Positions 43,094 through 55,279 of a stretch of DNA of 64,000 bases are shown in pieces. Made by a program: the position numbers and the translations under genes. The number at the start of each line of letters is the position of its first letter. Within the stretch, counting starts at the first letter, position 1. Origin of the DNA: Tolypocladium sp. Sup5 PDA-1 (Eukaryota > Ascomycota > Sordariomycetes > Hypocreales > Ophiocordycipitaceae). Below the pieces are notes generated by a model. It did no database searches and was not told the origin of the DNA. It worked only from the letters and a program-made list of their open reading frames with translations. The DNA is taken from contig JPHH03000020.1 of the NCBI GenBank assembly GCA_000750105.3, positions 124,001 to 188,000 on the forward strand, read 5' to 3'.

Positions 43094-46000
43094 TCGCCCG
43101 GTCGAAGCCGGATAGACCCCCATTCTTGATGAAATACCCTCTCTGGATCGGGACAGCCTCGACACCTGTCAGGAGGGAGGGCTTTGTTGTACCAACAGTG
43201 ACATGTCAGGAGCTACGGTAGCAGGAGATTTATATAAAAAGAGGCATGCATGGTTTTCGTAAAAAGAGCGACTGGGGAGTCTGGGGAGCGAATTCAAGTC
43301 AATTGGACATGTCAATGGGCAAACAGACGGCCGGCGGCCAAGGGCTGCAAATTGCATGGTCGCGAGCTCCGTCTTTTGGCGTCTCAAAAGAAGGAAGATT
43401 GAAATTGAGACTGCCGCTGTCGAGGGATTGTAGGAGGAAGCACGTGAGCGGACCATTGTATCTACCCAAGATCGAGCTAAAAGCAAAGTTAATGAACCTC
43501 GATGATCCAACTTGTCGGAATGGAGCAGGGTTCCAGCCACTGCGAATATAGCGTGAATGTCTCGCGTCTGACAATTTTGTGAACCGTCGCAAACCACCTG
43601 TCAAATTGACGAAGCAAGTCGCCCAGTTCGAGCCCTGGACAACGAGGGAACCGTCGAAAACCACTTGTCAATGAGGAAGCAAGTCTCCGAAGGGAACCGT
43701 TCGTGAGTCAACGTGCGCAGCGGGAGTAGCTTGGTGTATCCTCCCGGCGGGACGCATGGCGCGGCCTGAACGAGGGATACATGGTGTGTGCACGAGAGTC
43801 ACCGCCGTCGAGTCATCCGGGCTGCATGCAGATGGATGGAGATATGATCCACGCCCACCTACCTACCCAAGAATCCAGACTGGGAACCGTTGAGCGAGTT
43901 GGGAAACGCGGGGAGGCGGATAGTCTGGTGGCTGCTTGAGATGGCCGTCCAGCCGGCCGCGAAACCTTGAATGCCTGGAGTCGGATCTTGCATTAGGCCG
44001 GATTATTTTTAATATCATCACCGTACGCGTCGCTCCCCTCATTGCATCAGGGTCCGCCGCTTATTTCAACTCCACGGTCGATGATGCGAGGTGTTTGTAA
44101 TCAAGCCTCTTTTTCGGGGACATGGCCTCTGTTTGGAAGGCGATAATTAAGATTGACAGATCTGGGTTAAGTTGTCAAGCCCGCGGTTTGATATCCTGAA
44201 GCTTGGAGATAGGGGATTGGCAGAGTTGATGGAACTCATCTTGATGTAAAGCTTGTTGAAGTCCACTCCACAGGGAAACAATATCCAGTTCCCCGGTCGC
44301 GCTGTCTTGCATTACGCTCCCCCTATCACGTTCAACATCATTGGTGCCCAGACCCTCACATGAGGCAACAGCCGAGTACGTAGTACACGATCCATCTGTT
44401 CGTGAACGGGTCCCGGCTGCCGGCATTTGTGGAAGCATCTCAATCTCAATGCAGATATCTCGTCGCGACAACTCTCCACAAGGCAAACTTGTGGATGTTG
44501 GAGCTCGCTACCCTACACACCGAGTCCCACTTGAGAACTCGGGTACGGCGTCCGGGGCTTGATGCGGGGCAGAAAGGCGGCGCACACGCTGGAATTGGCC
44601 GTTGTTAGTAGTTGAAATCAAGAACCCCGGCGAGGTTGCTGCACCTGACCAGGCAAGTCATGCAGGCAAGGGGATAAAGGTGACTGCATGAGGCCTGGGG
44701 CCAACCGGGGCGGACGAAGCGAGGTCCGACTGGCTGTTCGGCGGAATCTCCCCAAGTTTTGATCCATCACGGGGCACGGACGGGGCAATGGCGAAGATGA
44801 TCCCGGAGGGGTTTGCAGTAGCTTTGAGAGGGAGCCTGGAAGCGTGAAGCAAGTGTACAGATACGCATGCAAGATGCTGGCGGCAGGGGGCTCATGGTGC
44901 TCGGCATGTCTTGCTCTCAAGTCGATGCTCATGAACAACCCCGGCCACCAGCGAGACGCTGGGAGGGACAGCAGGTTGTCAAGAACAAGGGCCCGACGTG
45001 CATCTTGACCGCTTCGACGGACACGAGGGTGCGGCTCTAGGGACCTGGCAGGGGTGCGGTAGCTTGATAAGCTGCAACGGCACGGCGGACGACATGCGGC
45101 CCTGCAACCTTTGCAGCGTGCGTTGCAGCACAGCGGCGAGCCAAGGGCGGTTGTCCGTTGCTTCACGTAGGTACTGTACACCGTCCCCGACACACACAAC
45201 GTGCTGGGTGTAGCACAACCAGAGCTCGAACACGGCGGTGAGTCACGGGAGAGCAAGCCGTGCAGGGTGTTTGTGGATGTCGAACCGATGCCCTCGACTC
45301 GGAAGGTCGGTCTGAGGTGGAGGGCGCCCCAGTGGGGAGCTGTCGTTGGCGGCGAGGATGCATGGCCGATGAGAACATTCTGACAAAGTACAGTACAAGG
45401 GTCGGCGGATGGCGCAAGGGAGCAACGAGGGAAACGAAACGAAAAACGAAAAACGAACGACACGGCGCCGGCAGGGACCGCGTTGACGTGCTGGCGGTGG
45501 CCTGTCAGTCCCTGCCCGGATGACGATGACGCCGTCGACTCGGCGCGGCTGGTGCGGCGATAGCCACGGAGATCGAGGCGCCGATGATGTTTGAAGTACG
45601 AAGTACCTGATGAATGAGTATACCTGCATTTTGGGTGTTTAAAGACCAGTCTTCTGTGAGCGCCGCCATTAGTAATTCGAGGCTTCATCATGGAGGATTC
45701 CACCAAGAATGCAGCATGCCAGGTGTTTCGCAGGTTTCGAATCCGCCGTTTGACAGGCAGGACGAACCGCTGGCGTCGGAAAGGGGAGAGAAAGCGGGCT
45801 GGCGGCGGGCTCGCGGTGGGTTCAGCGTCTGCTCGCATGCGCGTGCATCGTGGATTCGTGGGGTTGTTGGCGGCTTGGATGAATGGTGGATGGTGGGGGA
45901 GGAGGGCCATGACGAGCAGCGGCGCAGGTTCAGCGCTAGACGCTAGTTTTTTGAGCGGTGGTCCTTTTGCACGGGCGGTGCCTGTCAAGACATCAGCAGG

Positions 46001-47526
46001 TGGTTGCGCATGAAGGGCCGGGTTGATCATGGAGATGAGGCTGCTGTGTTGTTTTGCGCATTGGTAGGTAAATGGAAGTTAGACAGGGAGATGCGTACGC
46101 AGCTGCCTTGATTCACTGCGCGAGTCGTGCTGCCAAATTAAAATAGAAGGAACTCGGAGTGAGACGTTGTATTGAATTCCTTCGCTCCTTCCAGCTCGTC
46201 AGGTACCTGGAGCAAGCGTGTGCCTGCCTGCCCATGTTTGTGTCCTGAGGCTCGACCCCACCGCAATCAAGCAACCCACATCTGCTTGCTTCAACGACCT
46301 CTGGTCTCCGGGAGAACACAGCAGCCGCCACCGCCCGTGAGACGAGGCAGCAGAAGATGCGCTCTGCTGCTCGCTGCCATCGCCGCCTTCTTAAGGTAAA
46401 CGACAGATACGACACCACCTAGGCACCGACTGACGTTGGACGCAGCCAGCAGTCTCGGAGCTCGCACGACTGCTCTGATATTTGGACGAGCCCACCCAGC
46501 CTCGACAATTCTGGGCCTCTGCAAACGGTCCCCACCCGCATCGCCGTGTCTCCATCTCTCGTCGGTTCCCTCGAGCGTCCTGCGTGCGCGCCGACAGGCT
46601 GGTGGGACCGGGTCCATGACTCTGAAAGAAGCTCCCTTGTCGACGCAACCCAGCGCGACGCAAGACTGCCCCGGTCTCCCAAGAAAGTGGCCTGCATGGA
46701 CGCTGCGTGCCGGCCTGCTGCAGCTGCTAAAATCCTAGACTGACACCGAGTGACTACGAGGCTTGCCTGCGAGCTGCATGGTGGCGGCGGGTGCTGTGAA
46801 GATAGAGCTAGAGCGTCGATCCACGCCTCGATCCACCGTCCAGCCCTCTCGTAATATACTTTGCTCTCCCTCTCGCATCTCTTACACCTCTTCCCCTTCA
46901 CCTCTCGTCATATCGTTGTGCCTCCCTCACGCCTCGCCCTCCCCCCTCCCCTTCCTTGTGCGGCCCCCGATTTCCGGCGCCGCCTTCTACGGACTCGTCG
47001 TTCGGCGTGCTTGTTTCCACGGCCGTGCAGGCGCGCAGAAACAGCGACTCGAAACGAAACAAAACGGACGAGCGGAACCTTAAAAACGCAGAGGATCGGA
47101 CAGGCCAAGGCGTTCAGCAGACATAAATTGTGTCTCACTTTTTTCGTCCTCGACGCCCTCGACGTCCCCGCCACCGCCGGCCCCGGCACTCGGTACCGAT
47201 TATTACGCCGCCGTGACGTGCGACGCCCTCGTTCAATTCCTAACAGCCCAGGCGAAGGGCCAGGGCGCAACGCGATCTGCGACAACAACAGAAGAGAGCC
47301 GGCCATCTCTCTTCCTCTCTTCTTCTGTCCTTCCCTCCACCACCAGCATCGATTGAAGAACAAGAAGCCGTAACGCGAACCTCGCCCCTGCACCACCGCT
47401 CTGCACCACCGCTCTGCACGACGGGCAAAGTGGGTGTTTGTGCGAGCGCATGCTGTGCGTTTCCGCCGTGCATAATAAGACAAGGTCGGACCGCACCGCG
47501 GCATCCCGACGTCGGCCCTCACCATC
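43094..47526. other. Long gene-free stretch, 4.4 kb
   Basis: No supported gene. Open frames exist on both strands (for example about 44618-46030 minus) but are Arg/Ser/Pro-rich with no domain-like pattern. It contains a small duplication at 43581-43685. The last about 700 bases are C/T-rich and probably form the promoter and leader of the ABC-C transporter. Confidence 0.45.
43581..43685. repeat. Diverged two-copy local duplication
   Basis: Copies at 43581-43620 and 43648-43685 share GAACCGTCG-AAACCAC-TGTCAA and GAAGCAAGTC blocks with small indels, offset about 67 bases. A third fragment, GGAACCGTTCG, occurs at about 43692. Confidence 0.7.
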
Positions 47527-50500
47527 ATGCGTGGCTTCGCCCAGTGCTCGTGGCCGATTTGGCGGATAGATGATCTCTCCGGGTGCTTCCAGCAAGAGTT
47601 TGTCCCCCCCCTTCTGTATCCATTGGTTCATCTTGCATTGGCATCCCCGGCCAATGCGCGACGACGATGCACGACGCATGCGCCTAACTGAGATTCCGAC
47701 AGTTACCTCATGATCCTCTTCCCGCTCATCGTCATCGCCCTCTCGTTTGCCCGCCTGGCCTCGTCCAGTCTCGCCCGCGTCGTTGCCGACCACCGGGCCA
47801 AAGGCTACAAGCCTCTGGCCAAGCAGCACACCGCCGCCGAGGACCACACGGGCCTGCCCCCGGACGCCGCCGACAGCGATAGCGATAGCGACGATGAAGA
47901 TCTCGAGATCAACGGCGGCCGACTGGCCCTCGCCAAAACCATGAGCCGCGGCTCCATCGTCCAGGCCGACACGCCCTCTGGCCAGCGCCTCTCCCAGGCT
48001 GTCGAGGAGCTGGCAATCGTCGGCCTCGTCATCGTCAATGCCATTGCCGTCATCACCGGGGCTTACGGCGACGCCGGCCACGGCCGCCTTGCTGCCATCT
48101 GCGGGCTCGTCGTCTGGATATACACGCTCATCCTGGCCTCTCTCCGACTCTTCCTCAGCTCGTCCAAGTGGCGCATCCCCCACCTCTGGAACCACACGGC
48201 CGCCATCTATGGCTTCAGCTGGGTCTTTGACATCTTCATCTTCCGCTCCGTCCTCATCCACCCTAGCTCGCCGCTGACCCAGGCCCTCATCATCGTCGAG
48301 TTCGCCCTCGTCACCCTGCTCTTCGGCATGGCCATGACGACTAGGAAGGGCAACAAGACGGTTCTGCTGGAGTGGGAGGACGGCATCGAGCCATCGCGCG
48401 AGCCTCTTGCCAGCCTGTTCTCGCTCGCCACCTTTTCCTGGGTCGACGCCATCGTGTACCAGGGCTGGAAGAAGTCGATGGAGCTGGAGAATGTGTGGAA
48501 CCTGCTGCCCAAGGACAAGGCCGCCGCCGTCATTGCCGACTACCGACAGCTCAAGAAGACGGGCACGCTGGCGTGGCACTTGCTCAAGTTCTTCAAGAGC
48601 CTGCTGATCTTCCAGTGCTTCATGGCCTTCATCTCGGGTCTCTTCACCTTTGCGCCGACCCTCCTGCTAAAAGCCATCCTCGAGTACGTTGAGGAGTACA
48701 TTGCGAAGAAGAACACCGATGACGAAAACGACCAAGTACCCATCAACGTCCTCTGGCTCTACGTCATCTGCATGCCCCTCCTCGACACCATCCGTTCGTA
48801 TGCCGACAACTCGGCTCTCTGGACTGGCCGTAAGATCTGCATCCGCGTCCGTGCCATCATCATTGGCGACATTTACTCCAAGGCGCTGCGCCGAAAGGCC
48901 GCTGCTGGCAAGGAAAAGGTGTTGCTCGACAACAAGCCCACCCAGCGCAAAAGGGATGACGACTCGGACAGCGATAGCACCGCGGCCAAGATCAAGGGCG
49001 CGTTGGGCTTCAAGAAGAGGAAGAACAAGAACGCCACCAGCGACACCGAGTCCGCAAACAGTGTTGCCAGGGAGGACCAGGACGCCAAGCCTTCGGGGGA
49101 TGACGAGCAGGCTAACCTGGGAACTATCATTAACCTCATGTCTGTGGACAGCTTCAAGGTTTCGGAAGTCACTGCCTATCTGCACTTCCTGTGCGCCGCG
49201 GCCCCAACCCAGCTCATCGTCTCCGTCATCCTGCTGTGGCAGGTCATGGGGCTCAGCGCCATCCCCGGCCTCATCGTCATGGTCTTCCTCCTGCCCGTCA
49301 ACTACTTCCTCGCCAGGGGCTTCAACATCACCTCCAAGAACATCATGCAGGCGACCGACAAGCGCATCAACGTGACCAACGAGGTCCTCCAGAACATCCG
49401 TATTATCAAATACTTTGCCTGGGAGGAACGTTTCGGCCGAATCATCGACGAGAAGCGCCGGATCGAGCTCAACGCCCTGCGGTCTCGATTCTTGCTCTGG
49501 GCCGTCGCGGTGGCGATCTGGAACTCGGTCCCCGTGCTCATCACCTTCTTCTCCTTCCTGGTGTACACCATGATCGAGAAGAAGCCGCTGTACCCGTCCA
49601 TTGCGTTCACCGCAATCTCGCTCTTCATGCTTCTCCGCGTCCCCCTCGACCAGCTGGGTGATATGTTTGCCCACGTGCAAGAGGCCAAGGTGTCCATTGA
49701 CCGTGTGGAAGAGTTCCTGAACGAGGAGGAGACGGAAAAGTACGAACAGCTTGGCCAGGATAACGTGGACGAGAATGGTGTCAAGCGCATCGGGTTCCGG
49801 GACGCGACCCTCATCTGGGGTGGCAGGGACTCTGTGGCCGACGACGGCTCGCGCGCCTTCCGGCTGCTGGACATGGACATTGACTTCAAGATTGGCAAGC
49901 TCAACATCATCGCCGGCCCCACTGGATCCGGCAAGACGTCGATGCTGATGGGCCTCCTGGGCGAGATGACGCTGGTGGAGGGCAAGGTCTACTGCCCCGG
50001 TGGGCGGAGCAGAGAAGAGGTGCGCCCCGATCCCGAGACGGGGCTGGCCGACACCATTGCGTACGTTGCGCAGGCGGCCTGGCTGGTCAACGCCAACATC
50101 CGAGACAACATTCTGTTCGCGACGCCGTACGACGAGCAACGGTACCGGGACGTCATTATCGCCTGCGCGCTGGAGCGCGACCTCGAGATTCTCGACCACG
50201 GCGACGAGACGCTGGTTGGAGAAAAGGGAATCACTCTGTCTGGTGGTCAGAAGCAGCGAATCTCGCTCGCCCGAGCGCTGTACTCGAACTCGGCGCACAT
50301 CCTCATGGACGACTGCCTGAGCGCCGTGGACTCGCACACTGCCCAATGGATCTTCACCAACTGCATCAAGGGGCCGCTGATGAGGAACAGGACCTGCGTC
50401 CTCGTGACCCACAACGTGCAGCTCTGCGTACCTTCGGCCGACTACGTCGTCGTCCTGGATAATGGCCGCATCGCTGCCCAGGGCCCCGCCCAGCAGCTCA

Positions 50501-52743
50501 TTGACTCGGGCAAGCTCGGAGAGGACATTCAAAGATCGCGGCCTCCTTCCGCGTGCGCTTCCCGCGTGCCCTCCCGCGTGCCATCCAGCGTCGGCGATGC
50601 AGAGACCATGGTCAATGGCAGTGGCGATGCTCTCGCCGACACTAAGAAGATCAAGTCTAAGAAGCCTCAGATCGACGCCATGGATGAGGGCAAGGCCACA
50701 GGTGCAGTCAAGTGGCCCGTCATGAAGATCTACCTCCAGTCCATGGGACCGTGGTGGTTCTGGGTTGTTACCGTGGTCGTCTTCAACTTGCAGCAGCTCG
50801 CCACCGTGGGTACCAACGTCTGGGTGCGCGAGTGGGCGAACAACTACCTCCACACGGAAGAGTCGAGCGTTGCCATGAGCTCCTTGTCGGGCACATACGG
50901 CGGCCAGGCGTTCGCCAAGGGCTCGTGGGCGAGTGTCGCCCGACTTGGCGGTGCTTCTTCATCTTCGCAGACGACGACGGCGTTTACGGTGGACGGCCAA
51001 GTGCCGATCTCTACGCCTGCTGTGCCGGATGTCAACATCGCGTACTACCTGACAGGGCTTGCCCTCATAGGAGCGGCGGGCGCTCTCGCAGCCTTCATCA
51101 GAGACATCTGGATATTTTTCGGATCGCTCTCGGCGTCCAAGCGGCTCCACGACCGTCTCATGTCGGCCGTCACGAGGGCCAAGTTCAAGTTCTTTGACGT
51201 GACGCCTCTCGGCCAGCTGATGAACCGCTTCAGCAAGGACCTGGAGGCCGTCGATCAGGAGATTTCGCCCACGGCCATTGGCGTCATGTCTTGTGCGCTG
51301 TCGCTGGTCGTTACCGTCGTCCTCATCGCGTACATCACCCCCGGCTTCCTCATCGCGGCCGTCTTCATCGCGGGCCTGTTCTACCTCGTGGCCACGTTTT
51401 ACCTGCGTGCGTCGCGCGACCTCAAGCGCCTCGAGTCGGTGCAGCGCAGCCCGCTGTTCCAGCAGTTTGGCGAGACCATTAGCGGCATGACGACGATTCG
51501 CGCGTACGGCGAGGAGCGCCGCTTTATCCGGGACAACCTGGCCAAGGTCAACACGCAGAGCCGGCCCTTCATCTACCTGTGGGCCTGTAACAGATGGCTC
51601 GCATTCCGCGCCGACGCGCTCGGCAACATGGTGTCGTTTTCTGCGGGCGTCTTCATCATCCTTAGTCTGGGCAACCTGGACGCCGGCGCGGCGGGTATCT
51701 CGCTGAGCTACGCGATGAACTTTACGGAAAACATCCTGTGGCTGGTGCGCCTCTACGGTATGAACGAACAGAACATGAACGCCATGGAGCGAGTCAAGGA
51801 GTACCTGGACCTGGAGCAGGAGGCGCCGCCGGTGGACGAGAAGAACCGGCCGCCGGCGTCGTGGCCGGACAAGGGCAACGTCGAGTTTGTCGACTACACG
51901 ACACGGTACCGCAGCGACCTGGACCCGGTGCTCAAGGGCATCTCGCTCAAGATCGACGCGCGGGAAAAGGTGGGCATCGTGGGGCGGACGGGCGCGGGCA
52001 AGAGCTCGCTGGCGCTGGCCATCTTCCGGGCCTTGGAGGCGGAGAAGGGCCGGATCGTGATTGACGGCGTCAACATTGGCGAGATTGGGCTGCGCGACCT
52101 GCGGGAGAACATCACGATTGTGCCGCAGGACCCGACGCTGTTCATGGGGACGATCCGGACCAACCTGGATCCGTTTGACCAGTACTCGGACGAGCAGGTG
52201 TTTGAGGCGCTGCGGCGGGTGCAGCTGATTGGGCCGGACGAGCCGTCGACGCTGCCCCCGACGCCGGTGGTGCAGGCGTCGTCGGACTGGCGGGCGGGAC
52301 GGTCGCCGGCGCCGTCGGTGGCGACCAACAAGAACATGTTCCTGGACCTGTCGTCGCCGGTGAGCGAGTCGGGGTCGAACCTGTCGCAGGGCCAGCGGCA
52401 GCTGCTGTGCCTGGCGCGGGCGATGCTGAAGAAGCCGACGGTGCTGGTGATGGACGAGGCGACGGCGTCGATCGACTACAGCACGGACTCGAAGATCCAG
52501 GAGACGATACGGGAGCTGACGGGGACGGTGATTACGATTGCGCACCGGCTGCAGACGATTGTCGACTACGACAAGGTGCTGGTGCTGGACCGGGGCGAGG
52601 TGGTGGAGTACGGGCACCCGTGGGAGCTCATCAGCGACGTCGAGGGCACGTTCCGCGGCATGTGCGAGATGAGCGGCGAGCTGGACATATTGCTCAAGGC
52701 GGCCAAGAAGAAGTGGGACGAGGGGCAGCTGGTGGAGGTATAG
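47527..52743 (+). CDS. Full-length ABC-C (MRP-type) transporter
   Basis: Model join(47527..47615, 47703..52743), 1709 aa. ATP-driven exporter of the multidrug-resistance/bile-acid permease group, likely vacuolar or plasma membrane. The small first exon (PIWRIDDLSGCFQQEFVPP) is inferred: donor GTATCC and acceptor GACAG keep frame and attach before the first helix YLMILFPLIVIALSF. Next come the TMD0-like helices, TMD1, then NBD1 with GPTGSGKTS (about 768), LSGGQKQR and ILMDDCLSAVD, where the catalytic Glu position is Asp, as usual in ABCC NBD1. TMD2 follows, then NBD2 with GRTGAGKSS (about 1457), LSQGQRQLLCLAR and VLVMDEATASID. A long charged insert (about nt 48940-49110) and a Ser-rich external loop (about 50860-51010) distinguish it. 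Substrate unknown. It is intact, unlike the relic at 26 kb. Confidence 0.93.
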
Positions 52744-53566
52744 CATGAGGTGTAATGGGCTGTGGGAGTGGGTGAGCCTCGGTGAGCCTCGAGGCAGTGA
52801 AGGAGTATTATATTATACCGCATTGGGTACGATGCAGCGAGAAAGAATGCTTGCTCCTCGACGACGTCGACTGAAGCATTGGACACGGTGACGTGATGCT
52901 ATTTTCGTATCTCGCTTGTGCGGTGTAGTAGATTTGGACGCGCAAGCACAGGGTTGCAGGTTGAAGCGTGGCGTCGTGGCGGAGCTGGTCGACGTACGAA
53001 GTACGCTTGTGGTGTTTAGGTAAAGAAAGGCTATGCTGTCATCTAAAGCCGTGTTGTGCACGTACGAGTAGTTGTCACATTTGCTGAACCTGGACAGGCC
53101 ATCTTAGATGCGTGTATGGCTGCTATGTAGCGAAGTCTTGTGTGTTTGATCGTGAACGCCTCGTCTAGTCCGGATTCGCAGTTGTAACCTTCCATTGTGT
53201 CAGTTGTGTCAGTGCGATGCTGACACGTGCTGGAGCTCAGCTGCAGTGGATCCATCCCTCAGGCGTGGGGTGAGGTGCATGATGCGTGCTACAGGATCCA
53301 CACCGCACCTGTCAGCGTCTCAAAGAGGCAGCCTCCGCCAGCCAACGAAACGACTAACTTGGCTTCGTGGCCGGCTGCCTGGACGCGTGATCTCTCCTCT
53401 TTTGCTTTCCTGTTTCCCTGTTTTCTGTGTTTCCTGTCATCTTTACTCGCGTGGTTGCTGCGTCTGAGCGTCGCTGTCGAGATACTGCTTCGAGCCATCC
53501 CACCTTGTGACGAACTCGATACATTGGATACGCTCGCCGTCCATCAGCTCGCCTCACATCGTCACG
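52744..53566. other. Intergenic, nothing recognised
   Basis: ABC-C 3' region and promoter of the next gene. A GTACGAAGTAC motif occurs at about 52994-53004. Confidence 0.4.
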
Positions 53567-54856
53567 ATGGGCAAGCCCTCAGACCTCGACCTCGACCCTG
53601 TGCCGTCTCCCAACCCGCCGTCGTACCTCGGCGAGTCGGCCACCTCCATCTCCCTCCGCACGGCGTCGTCGACCACTCCTCCGTCGTCGCATCGCCATGG
53701 CCAGTACTTTGACGACCCGGCGACGCAGGCCGCGTACGAGAGTACCGCCGGCGGCGACGACGACGACGACCTCCCTCCTCTGTACACAGACCACGACGAG
53801 TTCTCAGACGCCGCCCACGCGGCACCCTTTGACCCGCTCGTGCCCCGCGGGCTCGGCGACCCCCTCGTCCAGCCGTTTGGCACCACCGCCGACGGCGCGA
53901 CGGCCTCCTACCTTGACCCGCGCCTCGACTCGGACCCGGCGTTCCTCGTCGACCACGTCGCCCGGCTCGCCGCGCTGCCGCCCCGGCCGTTTGTGCGCCT
54001 GCGCGGCACCCACCGGGAGCGCCGGCGCGGCGGCAGCAGCAACAACAACAACGGCAAGGACCGCCACCAGAGCGAGGAGGTCGTCGACTTTGACGTCCGC
54101 GTCGAGCTGACGCACCTGCTGTACACGGACATCCGCACGCACTCGTCCTGGCGCAGCGCCGCCACCGCCGGCAACTTCGAAAAGGTGCGCCGCGGCACCG
54201 TCTTCGCCCAGCGCGCGCCCGGGTTCGGCGGCAGCGGCTCCGCCGAGGAGGGCGGCGTGCCGGACCTGGAGGGCTGGTGCCACCGCTTCTGCGCGAGCGG
54301 CGCGGGCCTCAAGTGCTTTACGCTGCAGCGGCGCGTCGAGGGCTGGGACTGGGAGCTGCTGCGGCGTCGGCTCGAGGCGCTGGTGCGGGCGACAAACTAC
54401 CGCGGGCGCTGCGCCGTGACGTTCCCCGTGCGCAACTCCCGCGTGGACGTGTACAACGACTGCCGCGCGAACCGCTGGCGCCTGACGGGCTGGATCTGCT
54501 TCGTCTTCTACGCGACGGCGCTGTTCGTGTTTACCTGGCCGTGGCTGTTCTTCCGCACGCGGCGCTGGGAGACGGTGGCGGCGGAGTGGCACATGAGCCG
54601 GCCGACCGCCGTGCCGGGCCGCAGGGAGTACGCGGCGGGGCTGAGCGAGGAGCAATGGTATGGGCTGTGGGCGCGGGCGATACAGCGGGCGATGCTGGAG
54701 CGCAGGGACGGCGAGCTGGACCAGGGGGATCTGGAGAGGAGCGGCGCGGAGGTCGCGCCGCCGTGCGAGGGCGGGCTGGCGGGGGTGGTCAGGGCGGGTG
54801 TGGAGGCCATGGGGGTGGTGAACCGGTCGTTTGGGTGGGGAGGGGACCAGTGTTGA
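53567..54856 (+). CDS. Uncharacterised single-TM fungal protein
   Basis: Single exon, 429 aa from ATG 53567 (MGKPSDLDLDPVPSPNPPSY); an in-frame ATG at 53507 is less likely. The first about 150 residues are Pro/Ser/Asp-rich and disordered, including PPSYLGES and PPLYTDHDE, PY-like motifs that could bind WW domains. A folded-looking middle (VDFDVRVELTHLLYTD, LKCFTLQRRVEGWDWELL, YRGRCAVTFPVRNSRVDVYN) is followed by one or two closely spaced hydrophobic segments (GWICFVFYATALFVFTW, LFFRTRRW) and a cytoplasmic-type tail. The arrangement resembles a widespread but functionally undefined fungal family; I do not assign a role. Confidence 0.8.
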   Translation: MGKPSDLDLDPVPSPNPPSYLGESATSISLRTASSTTPPSSHRHGQYFDDPATQAAYESTAGGDDDDDLPPLYTDHDEFSDAAHAAPFDPLVPRGLGDPLVQPFGTTADGATASYLDPRLDSDPAFLVDHVARLAALPPRPFVRLRGTHRERRRGGSSNNNNGKDRHQSEEVVDFDVRVELTHLLYTDIRTHSSWRSAATAGNFEKVRRGTVFAQRAPGFGGSGSAEEGGVPDLEGWCHRFCASGAGLKCFTLQRRVEGWDWELLRRRLEALVRATNYRGRCAVTFPVRNSRVDVYNDCRANRWRLTGWICFVFYATALFVFTWPWLFFRTRRWETVAAEWHMSRPTAVPGRREYAAGLSEEQWYGLWARAIQRAMLERRDGELDQGDLERSGAEVAPPCEGGLAGVVRAGVEAMGVVNRSFGWGGDQC

Positions 54857-55279
54857 TGATGGGAGGGGAGGCTATGCTCAGAGATGGTGAGCTTGATGCT
54901 TGAGAGGATGGTGATGGGGACAGAGAGGTTGTGTGTTTTGGACATTGGGCGTGAGAACGAGTGCCGTCTCCTTTGTGATTGTGCGATGACATCCGCATGG
55001 CGTTTGATGACCTGCACTTGAGCATGCGATAAGTATCATGTATTGAATAGTTTAAATGATATGTGCTAAACTGTGACTCGGTGAGCCAGATGTGCTTTCA
55101 TGTAAGTCGTGACTTGACGCTTGGAGTTGAGGCTTGAGCTGACTGATAGACCCCACCAGGTCAACATCGCTGCCCCGCCACGACGACATCCCGCTTCAAC
55201 TCATCCACCATCACCAGACTCGACCATTCACACTGCCGCATCATCGCAACCCGGGCGATTCAACAGAAAGCATCCCTGC
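54857..55279. other. Intergenic, nothing recognised
   Basis: An upstream in-frame extension of the next gene to 55121 is Pro/His/Ser-rich and judged to be leader. Confidence 0.35.

Noticed and set aside
41789..43165. 458-residue frame antisense to SEC61
   Set aside because: Exact shadow of the SEC61 exons, Gly/Asp/Glu/Val-biased as expected from antisense of that gene.
44618..46030. 470-residue minus-strand open frame
   Set aside because: Arg/Ser/Pro-rich with no helices, domains or intron logic; typical of chance frames in GC-rich DNA.
48667..52746. Two long frames antisense to the ABC-C transporter
   Set aside because: Shadow frames of a strongly codon-biased gene; Arg/His/Val-rich with no motifs.
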